Positions 23,610 to 30,243 of a stretch of 30,243 bases of DNA are shown piece by piece. Source of the DNA: Deltaproteobacteria bacterium. Its GTDB lineage: Bacteria; Desulfobacterota; Syntrophia; Syntrophales; Smithellaceae. Every line of letters starts with the position of its first letter. Within the stretch, counting starts at the first letter, position 1. The stretch is from positions 1 through 30,243 of the forward strand of contig SBEK01000022.1 of NCBI GenBank assembly GCA_009668925.1. The letters run 5' to 3'. Both the position numbers and the translations under genes were made by a program. The notes beneath the pieces are model-generated. The model was given only the letters and a program-made list of their open reading frames with translations, did not search any database and was not told the origin of the DNA.

Positions 23610-24575
23610 ATGATCAGTTACAAACAATATCTTGTTTTGTCGGGCACGATCATCGGAGCGGCGTTGCTCCTGGTCGCCGCTTTTAATGCCCTCGTGGATC
23701 CTTATAACCTGCTTGGCAACAACCGGACGGGCGTCTTCTTCTGGAATGAGCGCCAGATTAAAGATGCGATATTGACGTATGATCATGAGGGCGTGCTCAT
23801 CGGATCGAGCAAGACCGGGTATATTGATCCGGATGGTTTGACCTGCTACCGGTTTTACAACGCCTCCATGCGGGGGATGGTACCGGAGGAGATGTTCTTC
23901 TACTTAAAGAAGTACCTGCGTCAGGAAAAGCTCGTGTTGATCGGTTTTGATTTCTATATGTTCAACGAACGGGAATTCCCTCTCCTGCGGATCAGCGATT
24001 GGGAGGACGTTCGCTTTAGCAGTGCTGAATATCTGCTCAGCATTCACACCACGGACGCCTCGTTGAAGACCTTGAAGAAGTGGAAAAAAGGCGAACCGGC
24101 CGACGGGATGAAGGAAAACGGGCAGTTTGCCTATCCGGGGATCGCGAGCCATTCGGCGTCGGCCGATCAGGCGCAGTACGAGAGGCAGTATAACGACATC
24201 ATCCGGGGGCTCGTCAAACACCATTACGGATACTTTTCGTTCTCTCGCCAGCGGATGGCTTACGTCAGGGAAATCAAGAAGCTTCTGGATAAGAAAAAAA
24301 TTCCCTACGCGGTTTTCATCAATCCCTTTAACCATGACGTTTTTGCCGCTCTGCAGAAAACGGAGGCCTACAGCCTGTTTCTTCCCTGGCAGAAAGAAAT
24401 GAAGACCATCTTCCCGGATATCTATGACTATTCCATCAGCCGCTATTCGGCCCGGGAAGGGTTTTACAGGGAAGATCCCTACCATTACACCAATGCCACG
24501 GGAACGGCGTTTTTAAATGAGATCATCGGGGATTTTTGCGCCGGCCGGCCTGAGCGGCAAAAAAAGTCTTTTTGA
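23610..24575 (+). CDS. Membrane-anchored SGNH-type O-acyltransferase partner, second copy
   Basis: A 321-residue protein with a single N-terminal anchor (about 8-28) and an extracytoplasmic domain. The nucleophile block is VLIGSSKTG (63-70). IGFDFYMFNERE resembles the mid-domain strand of the first partner (IGLDDFCFS). The distal catalytic pair is D289/H292 in REDPYHYTNATG. It starts 9 bp after MBOAT copy 2, with AAGGGA as ribosome-binding site, so the two are coupled. Compared with the 18229-19314 product it keeps the canonical D-x-x-H. Its 3' end overlaps the convergent glycosyltransferase gene by 53 bp. The acceptor polymer is unknown. Confidence 0.75.
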   Translation: MISYKQYLVLSGTIIGAALLLVAAFNALVDPYNLLGNNRTGVFFWNERQIKDAILTYDHEGVLIGSSKTGYIDPDGLTCYRFYNASMRGMVPEEMFFYLKKYLRQEKLVLIGFDFYMFNEREFPLLRISDWEDVRFSSAEYLLSIHTTDASLKTLKKWKKGEPADGMKENGQFAYPGIASHSASADQAQYERQYNDIIRGLVKHHYGYFSFSRQRMAYVREIKKLLDKKKIPYAVFINPFNHDVFAALQKTEAYSLFLPWQKEMKTIFPDIYDYSISRYSAREGFYREDPYHYTNATGTAFLNEIIGDFCAGRPERQKKSF

Positions 24576-25536
24576 ACTTATAGATCAGGTTGGATTCGGA
24601 CGGTTCTTTTCGGATAGTCACCTTGACGGGCGGGCGGTTTTCTCCTGGCGAGCGCTCGCGGTCCTTGGCAATGTAATCAGCGATCAGGGGAAACATATTA
24701 TACACATCCAGCACCTTTTCTCTGGCTTCCCAAATCAGCGGCTGCGACGATTCGAATCTGTTTTGCCCGATGCAGGCTTCAATGGCCGCAATGGCCCTTT
24801 CCGGTTCATGGATGCTGATCATCGTGAGAGCGCCGGGGGGGAAATAATCGGTTATGTTGGGGCACCCGTGGTAAATGGGATGGCATCCGGCGAGAAATGC
24901 GTCGGAGAGCTTTTCCGTCCAGTAGTGGTTGACCTCGCTGTTTTCAATGGCGACATGGTATCGATAGTCGGCCAGAGCGTCCCACTTGTCTTCGATTTCA
25001 TTTAATCCTCTGCCGAACAAATCGATTTTATCGCCGAAATGAGCTTTCAAACGCTTGGCGAATTCCAGCCGCTTGCTGTGCCCTTCCGTCATGGCCTTGG
25101 ATGAAGAGACGACGGACAGTAACTTCGTTTTGGGAATCAGCGTCATCGCCTTGAGCTCATCGTAGTCCTTGGAAAATTCGATGTTGACGTGATTTCTCTG
25201 CCTTCTGCCTATATGCCAGGGGAGTCCCGATTGCTGAAGGATCGGCCTGGGGTGGTCGATATGGGAGTCACTGGTAATGACGGCGGCAAACTGGTGCAGA
25301 AACTCGCTCTTATAGGTTTTCAAGGTAGGGGGTTCATGGGCGATGAAAACAACATTTTCTTTCGGGCAGACGGACGTCTCCTTTTTTTTACCCGGGCCTT
25401 CCAGAACAAACCAGTAATCATAGCGATCGATATCCATCCCGGAGAAGAAAAAGCGGCATTCCCCCCAGACGCCCTTTTGCCCGGGCGTCTGGCGGATGAG
25501 GGGCCATGGCGAATGAGAGATCTTTACCGTGATCAT
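24523..25536 (-). CDS. GT10-like glycosyltransferase (fucosyltransferase-family C-terminal domain)
   Basis: A 337-residue cytoplasmic glycosyltransferase of GT-B character. The diagnostic part is at about residues 190-240: YRYHVAIENSEVNHYWTEKL, then DAFLAGCHPIYHGCPNI and DYFPPGALTMISI. This matches the donor-binding motif of alpha-1,3-fucosyltransferases (GT10: FENS, YxTEKL, AxxxGxxPIxxG). An earlier segment, FIAHEPP...ITSDSHI, fits the acceptor domain. It would add fucose or a related GDP-sugar to a surface glycan; the exact sugar is inference. The start codon overlaps the stop of the preceding methyltransferase gene (ATGA), so translation is coupled. The 3' end overlaps the convergent SGNH gene by 53 bp. 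Confidence 0.78.
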   Translation of the reverse strand: MITVKISHSPWPLIRQTPGQKGVWGECRFFFSGMDIDRYDYWFVLEGPGKKKETSVCPKENVVFIAHEPPTLKTYKSEFLHQFAAVITSDSHIDHPRPILQQSGLPWHIGRRQRNHVNIEFSKDYDELKAMTLIPKTKLLSVVSSSKAMTEGHSKRLEFAKRLKAHFGDKIDLFGRGLNEIEDKWDALADYRYHVAIENSEVNHYWTEKLSDAFLAGCHPIYHGCPNITDYFPPGALTMISIHEPERAIAAIEACIGQNRFESSQPLIWEAREKVLDVYNMFPLIADYIAKDRERSPGENRPPVKVTIRKEPSESNLIYKFKKTFFAAQAGRRKNPR

Positions 25537-26237
25537 TGCGGCTTTTCTCCCTTCATGTTCAGACTCAGTCCCATGCCGTAGGGCTCAAACCCGGCGCAGT
25601 TGCTGGCATCCTGTACATCCTCGCCGGCAAAGTGGGGCCGGAGAGGATACTCCTCGACGTTGACAAATCCTGCGGTTTCAAGCTTGCGCCTCAGATACTC
25701 GGGCCAGAAAAAAAGTTTGTGATAGTTGTATTTATGATCCTGCCCGCCGCCCATAACGCCCTCAAGCAGATCCAGCTGCGCCTCCGGCCATTGCTGCCTT
25801 TTGGATGCGATCAGGCACCTTTCGATATCCGGCACCGATATCCGCAAGGTTCCTCCCTTTCTCAAAATATGGTGGAACTGCTTCAGGTAAAGGGAAAGGA
25901 AGCGTGCGGGCAGATGCTCCAGGGTGTGGCAGATGTAGATTTCCGATATCGAATTCTCCGGGAAGAAATCATAGAGTCTGTTGAGCCGGCAACGAAAATC
26001 AACGGCCGGCGTAAAGACCGCGTCAATGTTGATAAATCCCGTGATATGGACGGAGCCGCAGCCCAGGTGAAGCTTGCTGGTTTTTGAAAGCAGCCTCCTG
26101 GCTTTCAGGGTTTTCAGCGGATGCAGGTTCAGAAGCGATTTCTTGGGTTTGAATTTGTTGGTGGCCGTCCGGTTGAAGAACCGGATCAGCCGGTAGCCGC
26201 TGCCGAAAAATTTCCAGATCCATTCTGAATTGCTCAA
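25533..26237 (-). CDS. SAM-dependent methyltransferase
   Basis: A 234-residue class I methyltransferase. Motif I is KLHLGCGSVHITGFINIDA (55-73) with D72 as the likely SAM-ribose ligand, followed by YICHTLEHLPARFLSLYL, LRKGGTLRISVPDIE, and a C-terminal GGGQDHKYNYHKLFF segment common in glycan-cluster methyltransferases. Probably methylates a sugar or sugar intermediate. The start is TTG 26237, overlapping the upstream stop as TTGA; GGGGG sits 7 nt before it. No in-frame ATG is near, so TTG with coupling is convincing. It is the middle gene of a three-gene minus-strand operon. Confidence 0.85.
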   Translation of the reverse strand: MSNSEWIWKFFGSGYRLIRFFNRTATNKFKPKKSLLNLHPLKTLKARRLLSKTSKLHLGCGSVHITGFINIDAVFTPAVDFRCRLNRLYDFFPENSISEIYICHTLEHLPARFLSLYLKQFHHILRKGGTLRISVPDIERCLIASKRQQWPEAQLDLLEGVMGGGQDHKYNYHKLFFWPEYLRRKLETAGFVNVEEYPLRPHFAGEDVQDASNCAGFEPYGMGLSLNMKGEKPQ

Positions 26238-28057
26238 CTTAATACCCCCGCATCATCTCTTCGCTTCAACGGCAAAACGATTTCCTGATGAACGCTTTCA
26301 TTTCGCAGTCCGGTCAATTTTGCATAATCCATTTGATACCCGCTTTGCCACCTGGCAAGCAACTCATCCGGATGGGTATTGCCGGAAAGGTTGTTGATTT
26401 CGGTCTGCACCCGGTTTGCCGGAATATTCACGATTTTTGATTTTTTATAGCCAATTCCATAGCGCTTTTCAAACAGGGGTTTGAATATCTGCAGCTGGTC
26501 CTCCAGTGAATTGGGCGCGCGGAAGGCGATAAGCGCCGCCATCGCCGTGATCTCCCGCCTCGAAAAGAAATGCCCGTCAACGGAAAGGGGATAGCTCCAA
26601 TCCAGTTCTCCTTTGTCCCACTGCCAGACGATTTTACCGCTCGCGCCGTCTGGAGGATCCAAAAAATGCGGTAACGGCTGGGGTCTTTGGAGCACGTAAC
26701 ATTGGGTGAGGTTTTGTCCCAGGCGCAGGCTGGGAACGAAAGCATCCGGATCAAACTTTAACATATCATTCAAGTCAACCGGCTCCGTGAAGACGATATC
26801 GTCAACCAGGAAAAATAAAAGGTCACAGGTTAACGAGAAAAGAATGTTCATCAGATCGTGCTTGAAGGAATAGTCATCTTTTTGCCGGACAAAACGTACA
26901 TTCTGTTTGGCGAATATACGTTCAACGTCATCGTATGCCGTCTGATGGGAAGGCGAGGAAGCCAGATAGAGGACATGCAAGGGTACGGCGGGAGAGGCTT
27001 TTTCCCGCAGGGAAGCCAAAAGGCCATGCAGCTGCAACGCCCGGTCTTTGGAAAAGACAACACATTCGATGGTCGTAAGGCTAGGCGGTGTCGCCCAGCG
27101 GGCTTTCACTTCTGTAAAGGCTTGTACGGCTTTCTGGTGTTGCTTTTGTTTGGAAGGGGGCAGATAGAGAAGCCCGGCCAGCGCCGACGCTATGTCGTGT
27201 CTGAGCCTTCCTAGAGGCCGGGGACCCGCGGCGTAAAAATCCCTTTCGCGGCGGCATAAATGCTCCTGCCGGTCGTATTCGGGGAAGAGGAGCGGGCTGG
27301 GCATATCGCCCACACCCCTCAAGGCGGATTGATAAATCTTGAATCTTGTCCGGTAGCTTGCCCGACGTCTCTCCAGTGCGGACTGCGGCGCCGCCGCATG
27401 CTTGGCGGCAAATTCGCGGTAAATCAGAAGCGGAGCGGACAGAAGCCACATTTCTCCCAGGGGGCCGATTCTCAGCCACAAATCGTGGTCTTCGCCATCC
27501 GGGCCCTTATGCAGGTCCTCGTTTTGCAGACCGGAATAACTGAGCGCCGATCTCCTGATTATCGCCGACGAGTTTATAAAGTAATCATCCTGAACCAGCT
27601 TCCGGTAGGAGACCAAACCGAAAGGCGCTTTGGTAAAATACACCGGAAGCTTGTCCTTTCGGTAATCCTGATCTTCTTTCATGATCCAGGCGTTGCTTCC
27701 CAAAAGGACACAGTAGGGATGATCTTTCAAAAAGGCGATCTGCCGCTCCAGTTTTTCGGGAAGCCAGATGTCGTCATCGTCCAGAAACGCCACATAGGGA
27801 GCTTGTCCCGCCTTGATGGCCCGGTTGCGAGGTGTCGCCGGCGTTCCCGAATGTGCGCCCGGCAAGTAGTGAAAGCGTGCGTCCGCTAAGAAGGGTGAAA
27901 CGACGGAGCGGGTGTCCTCGCTTTCCCCGTCCTCCGCAATCCAGCACTCCCAATGGGGATAGGTTTGTTCCCGGACGCTTTCCAGTGTTTCGGCAAGGAT
28001 TTCGTAGCGATGATAGGTGGGGATGATAATATCAATCATCGGGGATGTTTTCTTCAT
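26234..28057 (-). CDS. Two-domain glycosyltransferase (GT2 fused to a second GT-A-like domain)
   Basis: A 607-residue protein. The N-terminal domain is a family-2 glycosyltransferase: MIDIIIPTYHRYEILAETL, AEDGESED, and the metal-binding FLDDDDIW (92-98), then ED at 189-190. After a basic linker (about 225-325) comes a second domain starting TIECVVFSKDRALQLHGLL (329-345), with FFLVDDIVF (416-423) as a DxD-like site and VDGHFFSRREI. It may add two sugars in sequence to a surface glycan. The start is uncertain: ATG 28057 (MKKTSPMIDIIIP) is preferred because the fold begins right after it, ATG 28102 adds 15 residues, and neither has a clear ribosome-binding site. It is the first gene of the minus-strand operon. 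Confidence 0.82.
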   Translation of the reverse strand: MKKTSPMIDIIIPTYHRYEILAETLESVREQTYPHWECWIAEDGESEDTRSVVSPFLADARFHYLPGAHSGTPATPRNRAIKAGQAPYVAFLDDDDIWLPEKLERQIAFLKDHPYCVLLGSNAWIMKEDQDYRKDKLPVYFTKAPFGLVSYRKLVQDDYFINSSAIIRRSALSYSGLQNEDLHKGPDGEDHDLWLRIGPLGEMWLLSAPLLIYREFAAKHAAAPQSALERRRASYRTRFKIYQSALRGVGDMPSPLLFPEYDRQEHLCRRERDFYAAGPRPLGRLRHDIASALAGLLYLPPSKQKQHQKAVQAFTEVKARWATPPSLTTIECVVFSKDRALQLHGLLASLREKASPAVPLHVLYLASSPSHQTAYDDVERIFAKQNVRFVRQKDDYSFKHDLMNILFSLTCDLLFFLVDDIVFTEPVDLNDMLKFDPDAFVPSLRLGQNLTQCYVLQRPQPLPHFLDPPDGASGKIVWQWDKGELDWSYPLSVDGHFFSRREITAMAALIAFRAPNSLEDQLQIFKPLFEKRYGIGYKKSKIVNIPANRVQTEINNLSGNTHPDELLARWQSGYQMDYAKLTGLRNESVHQEIVLPLKRRDDAGVLS

Positions 28058-28198
28058 AAAAGTCAATGCAGTCCAATGCTTTATTCGCGCTAGCTCTAAC
28101 ATAGATGAAGGAAAAAATCATGTGTTAAAAATGCCATCGATATGTTATCAAACCAAATGAATCACAGCGATATAAACGAGAATGATGTGTGGTTTCAG

Positions 28199-28255
28199 CA
28201 GACGGCGGCGCCTCGATCCGGCTTCCGGATTCGGCCGGCGCGGGTCTGATTTTTT
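28199..28255 (+). terminator. Terminator-like leader hairpin (candidate attenuator) before the acyltransferase-3 gene
   Basis: Three stacked pairings: CAGAC (28199-28203)/GTCTG (28244-28248), GCGCC (28208-28212)/GGCGC (28237-28241) and ATCCGG (28216-28221)/CCGGAT (28225-28230), with a CTT loop. A and six T follow immediately. It ends 12 bp before the ATG at 28268. No gene upstream reads into it on this strand, so it probably controls its own operon. Confidence 0.55.
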
Positions 28256-28267
28256 ATGGAATAAACC

Positions 28268-29305
28268 ATGACGGTTTGGAACACTCTTAAGGCTTTTCTG
28301 AAAATAAACGAGGCGATGTCCGGTAAGCGCGACCATCGTATTGACGCGTTGAAAGGTGTGGCGATCATTCTCGTCGTGCTGGGGCATTCCATACAGATTA
28401 ATGATCCTCAGTATGATCATAATTTGCTTTTTCGGATCGTCTTTTCCATTCAGATGCCCCTCTTCATGTTTCTGAGCGGATTTATCGTACTCACGCAGCT
28501 TCATTATTCGTACGGGGATTTCATTAAGAAGCACAGTGTTCGCCTGCTCATTCCTTTCCTGGTGTGGCATTTGATCGCTTACGGACTTGTGCGCTCCAAC
28601 CAGGAAGTTTCTCTGGCCACTCATTTTCTGAATCTGATCAAGGCACCCGGCATCGGGTTGTGGTTTTTATGGGTCTTATTTCTGAATGGCGCGCTTTTGT
28701 TCGGGGCGCTGAAATTTGCCCGGTACAAAAACTGGCAGCGCCGGGAAAACTATTTTGTGATCGCCGCTATTCTGCTGTCACTGGCCGCTTCTCCGGATTT
28801 CCTTGCGTTATCCGAGTTCAAGCAGTACTTTCCCTATTACGCGGCGGGTTTCTTTGCCTCTAAGTATCTTGGCGTGCTGAGAGCCCACCGGAAAATCATT
28901 TATGCGACGGCCGTCATCAGTTTTCCTTTTTTGGTTCTCGGCTGGATGCGCAATGCCATGCCGACATTTTACCCCGCCCTTTTGAGTATGATTCATAGCG
29001 AGCCCATCGCCCGTCTGGTGGTTTCCATTTATAAATACGCGGTGTCATTTTCGGGATTTGCCTTTTGTTCATTCTTCCTGGGGCTTATGCGAGGGAGGGG
29101 CTTTTATTGGTTTCTCTGCTGGTTGGGCACATTGACACTGGATATTTATGTGTGCCATGGATATTTTCTGATCAAGTTCGGCAACGGGGCCGTGCAGTAT
29201 TTGTCCGCGGCGCTTGTCGGTATGGCTTTAGCGCTTTTGCTGACGCTCCTGATCATGAAGCGTTTTAGAATAACTCGTTTGCTGCTTTTGGGGCAGCGCC
29301 GGTAA
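28268..29305 (+). CDS. Acyltransferase family 3 (OafA/YrhL-like) membrane protein
   Basis: A 345-residue polytopic membrane protein with about ten hydrophobic segments. The family signature lies in the first helix: RIDALKGVAIILVVLGHS (R24, H40; R-x15-H spacing), followed by MPLFMFLSGFI, RLLIPFLVWHL and GLWFLWVLF. Acyltransferase-3 proteins O-acylate lipopolysaccharide, peptidoglycan or exopolysaccharide sugars from the outer face; the acyl group and acceptor are unknown. ATG 28268 is used; ATG 28316 (MSGKRDHRIDALKG), preceded by GAGG, is an alternative giving a more usual N-terminus. It lies directly behind a terminator-like hairpin and 13 bp before the FkbM gene, so it leads a plus-strand operon. 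Confidence 0.88.
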   Translation: MTVWNTLKAFLKINEAMSGKRDHRIDALKGVAIILVVLGHSIQINDPQYDHNLLFRIVFSIQMPLFMFLSGFIVLTQLHYSYGDFIKKHSVRLLIPFLVWHLIAYGLVRSNQEVSLATHFLNLIKAPGIGLWFLWVLFLNGALLFGALKFARYKNWQRRENYFVIAAILLSLAASPDFLALSEFKQYFPYYAAGFFASKYLGVLRAHRKIIYATAVISFPFLVLGWMRNAMPTFYPALLSMIHSEPIARLVVSIYKYAVSFSGFAFCSFFLGLMRGRGFYWFLCWLGTLTLDIYVCHGYFLIKFGNGAVQYLSAALVGMALALLLTLLIMKRFRITRLLLLGQRR

Positions 29306-29318
29306 AGAGGATCAGTCG

Positions 29319-30143
29319 ATGAGCATCAAATCATATCTCTATAAAAACCGTCCGGAGATCGCCGTGGCCAGTGAGTATTACGGTGCTTATCGGGATTTTC
29401 GCAAGGCGGGTTTTCGGAAAACCCCCTGGGGATTTTTGATGGCCGGACAGCCGGCGATGCAGCAGGGTACCTATGAACCATCCGAAACAAAAAGAATCAC
29501 GGATTGCCTCCGGTCCTCGGATGTTTTTATCGATATCGGCGCGAACATGGGGTACTACAGCTGCATTGCCCGTTCCCTGGGATTGAAAGTTCTGGCCGTG
29601 GAACCTTTATGGCATAATCTTCAATATATTTACGCAAACCTGGAGATCAATCACTGGTCCGATGTGGAGATTTTCCCGCTGGGGCTGTCGGACCAGCCGG
29701 GGCTGGCTGTTCTTTACGGCGTGGGAACGGCCGCATCCTTCATCAAAGACTGGGCCGGTATCTCCACAAAAAAGCGTATGGTTCCTTTGAGCACGCTCGA
29801 TATCATTGCGGGAAAACGCTTTTCGGGATCGCGGATTGTGGTCAAGATCGATGTCGAAGGAGTGGAATATAAAGTGCTGCAGGGCGCCGGGGATCTGTTG
29901 GCTTCTGCGCCCGCGCCCGTGTGGATTGTGGAAACAGGCCTGACCGGATATTTCCCCGGCGGCGTAAACCAGGACTACGGCAAAGTCTTTGAAACGTTCT
30001 GGTCAAGAGGCTACGCGGCTTATGCCATGAACCAGGATCATGAAGAAGAGATTACAAGAGCCCGGGTCGCCCAATGGATTGAAAAAAGAGATACGGAAGG
30101 CCAATTCAATTTTCTTTTCAGAAAAACCGAGGAAATGAAGTGA
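29319..30143 (+). CDS. FkbM-family methyltransferase
   Basis: A 274-residue SAM-dependent O-methyltransferase of the FkbM family. Motif I is DVFIDIGANMGYYSCIARSLG (68-88), followed by VLAVEPLWHNLQYI with E95 as ribose ligand, PLSTLD, and the family-typical IVVKIDVEGVEYKVLQGA (173-190). FkbM enzymes in glycan clusters methylate sugar hydroxyls. A GAGGATCAG precedes ATG 29319, 13 bp after the acyltransferase gene, and the next glycosyltransferase ATG follows at once (30145). The N-terminal 50 residues have no clear homology and may bind the acceptor. Confidence 0.88.
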   Translation: MSIKSYLYKNRPEIAVASEYYGAYRDFRKAGFRKTPWGFLMAGQPAMQQGTYEPSETKRITDCLRSSDVFIDIGANMGYYSCIARSLGLKVLAVEPLWHNLQYIYANLEINHWSDVEIFPLGLSDQPGLAVLYGVGTAASFIKDWAGISTKKRMVPLSTLDIIAGKRFSGSRIVVKIDVEGVEYKVLQGAGDLLASAPAPVWIVETGLTGYFPGGVNQDYGKVFETFWSRGYAAYAMNQDHEEEITRARVAQWIEKRDTEGQFNFLFRKTEEMK

Positions 30144-30144
30144 C

Positions 30145-30243
30145 ATGATTCCCGACGTTTCTTACCTGATCCTGAATTATAACCCGGAGGGCAACCGGGA
30201 AGCCGAAATCATTCTGGAAGCGACGATTGACGCATTTTACGAG
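30145..30243 (+). CDS. Glycosyltransferase (GT2-like), 5' part only
   Basis: Only 33 codons lie in the window. The frame starts at ATG 30145, one base after the FkbM stop, with GGAAATGAAG upstream. The visible N-terminus, MIPDVSYLILNYNPEGNREA, has the hydrophobic strand plus NYN pattern typical of family-2 glycosyltransferases (LILNYN). It continues beyond the window end. It is part of the plus-strand glycan operon. Confidence 0.7.
   Translation, partial: MIPDVSYLILNYNPEGNREAEIILEATIDAFYE

Noticed and set aside
22917..23786. 289-codon minus-strand frame antisense to MBOAT copy 2 and its partner
   Set aside because: Low-complexity charged translation spanning two real genes on the other strand.
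1..30243. CRISPR arrays, tRNA or rRNA genes, insertion sequences, prophage genes
   Set aside because: No regularly spaced repeats, cloverleaf sequences, transposase or integrase motifs, or terminal inverted repeats were found on reading both strands.

Overview
The window looks like chromosomal DNA of a syntrophic deltaproteobacterium, most likely of the Syntrophales (Syntrophus/Smithella type). The main evidence is one cluster with an AMP-forming acetate-CoA ligase, both subunits of electron-transfer flavoprotein (ETF), a membrane-bound iron-sulfur protein of the ETF:quinone oxidoreductase type, and an enoyl-CoA hydratase. No rRNA, tRNA, CRISPR array, transposase or phage gene was seen. The assignment rests on gene content and recalled protein similarity; no search was run.

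Layout. 1-3.8 kb holds the 3' end of a CPBP-family membrane protease gene, a four-domain S1 RNA-binding protein on the minus strand, a PLP aminotransferase, and a small RRM/glycine-rich RNA-binding protein on the minus strand. 3.8-5.3 kb is a gap of nearly 1.5 kb with no convincing gene, but with a minus-strand terminator, a perfect palindrome, a foldable region and the acs promoter/operator. 5.3-12.3 kb is the energy-metabolism cluster acs, etfB, etfA, the Fe-S oxidoreductase gene and the enoyl-CoA hydratase gene, with a hairpin in three of its four gaps. 12.3-18.2 kb carries a degenerate repeat tract, gpmI, a methyltransferase, an acyl-CoA ligase with several anomalies (minus strand), a YtfJ-like secreted protein and folD.

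18.2-30.2 kb is a surface-glycan modification and assembly region. Two MBOAT O-acyltransferase genes (AlgI-like), each followed by a membrane-anchored SGNH-type partner, point away from each other around a small unassigned gene. Next comes a tightly coupled minus-strand operon (a two-domain GT2-type glycosyltransferase, a methyltransferase and a GT10/fucosyltransferase-like protein), then a plus-strand operon (acyltransferase-3 protein, FkbM methyltransferase and the start of another GT2-type glycosyltransferase).

How the genes fit together. Electrons from acyl-CoA dehydrogenases would pass through EtfAB to the membrane Fe-S oxidoreductase and on to quinone, the hydratase acts in beta-oxidation, and Acs links acetyl-CoA to acetate. 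In Syntrophus, Acs is known to run in the ATP-forming direction. The right half would build and decorate (acetylate, methylate, glycosylate) an exopolysaccharide or O-antigen.

Most notable observations: an acyl-CoA ligase whose only well-placed start is ATT, whose P-loop lysine is replaced, and whose C-terminal lysine motif appears lost to a frameshift; a near-identical palindrome at two distant places; a terminator-like attenuator just before the acyltransferase-3 gene; and the mirrored pair of MBOAT/SGNH modules.
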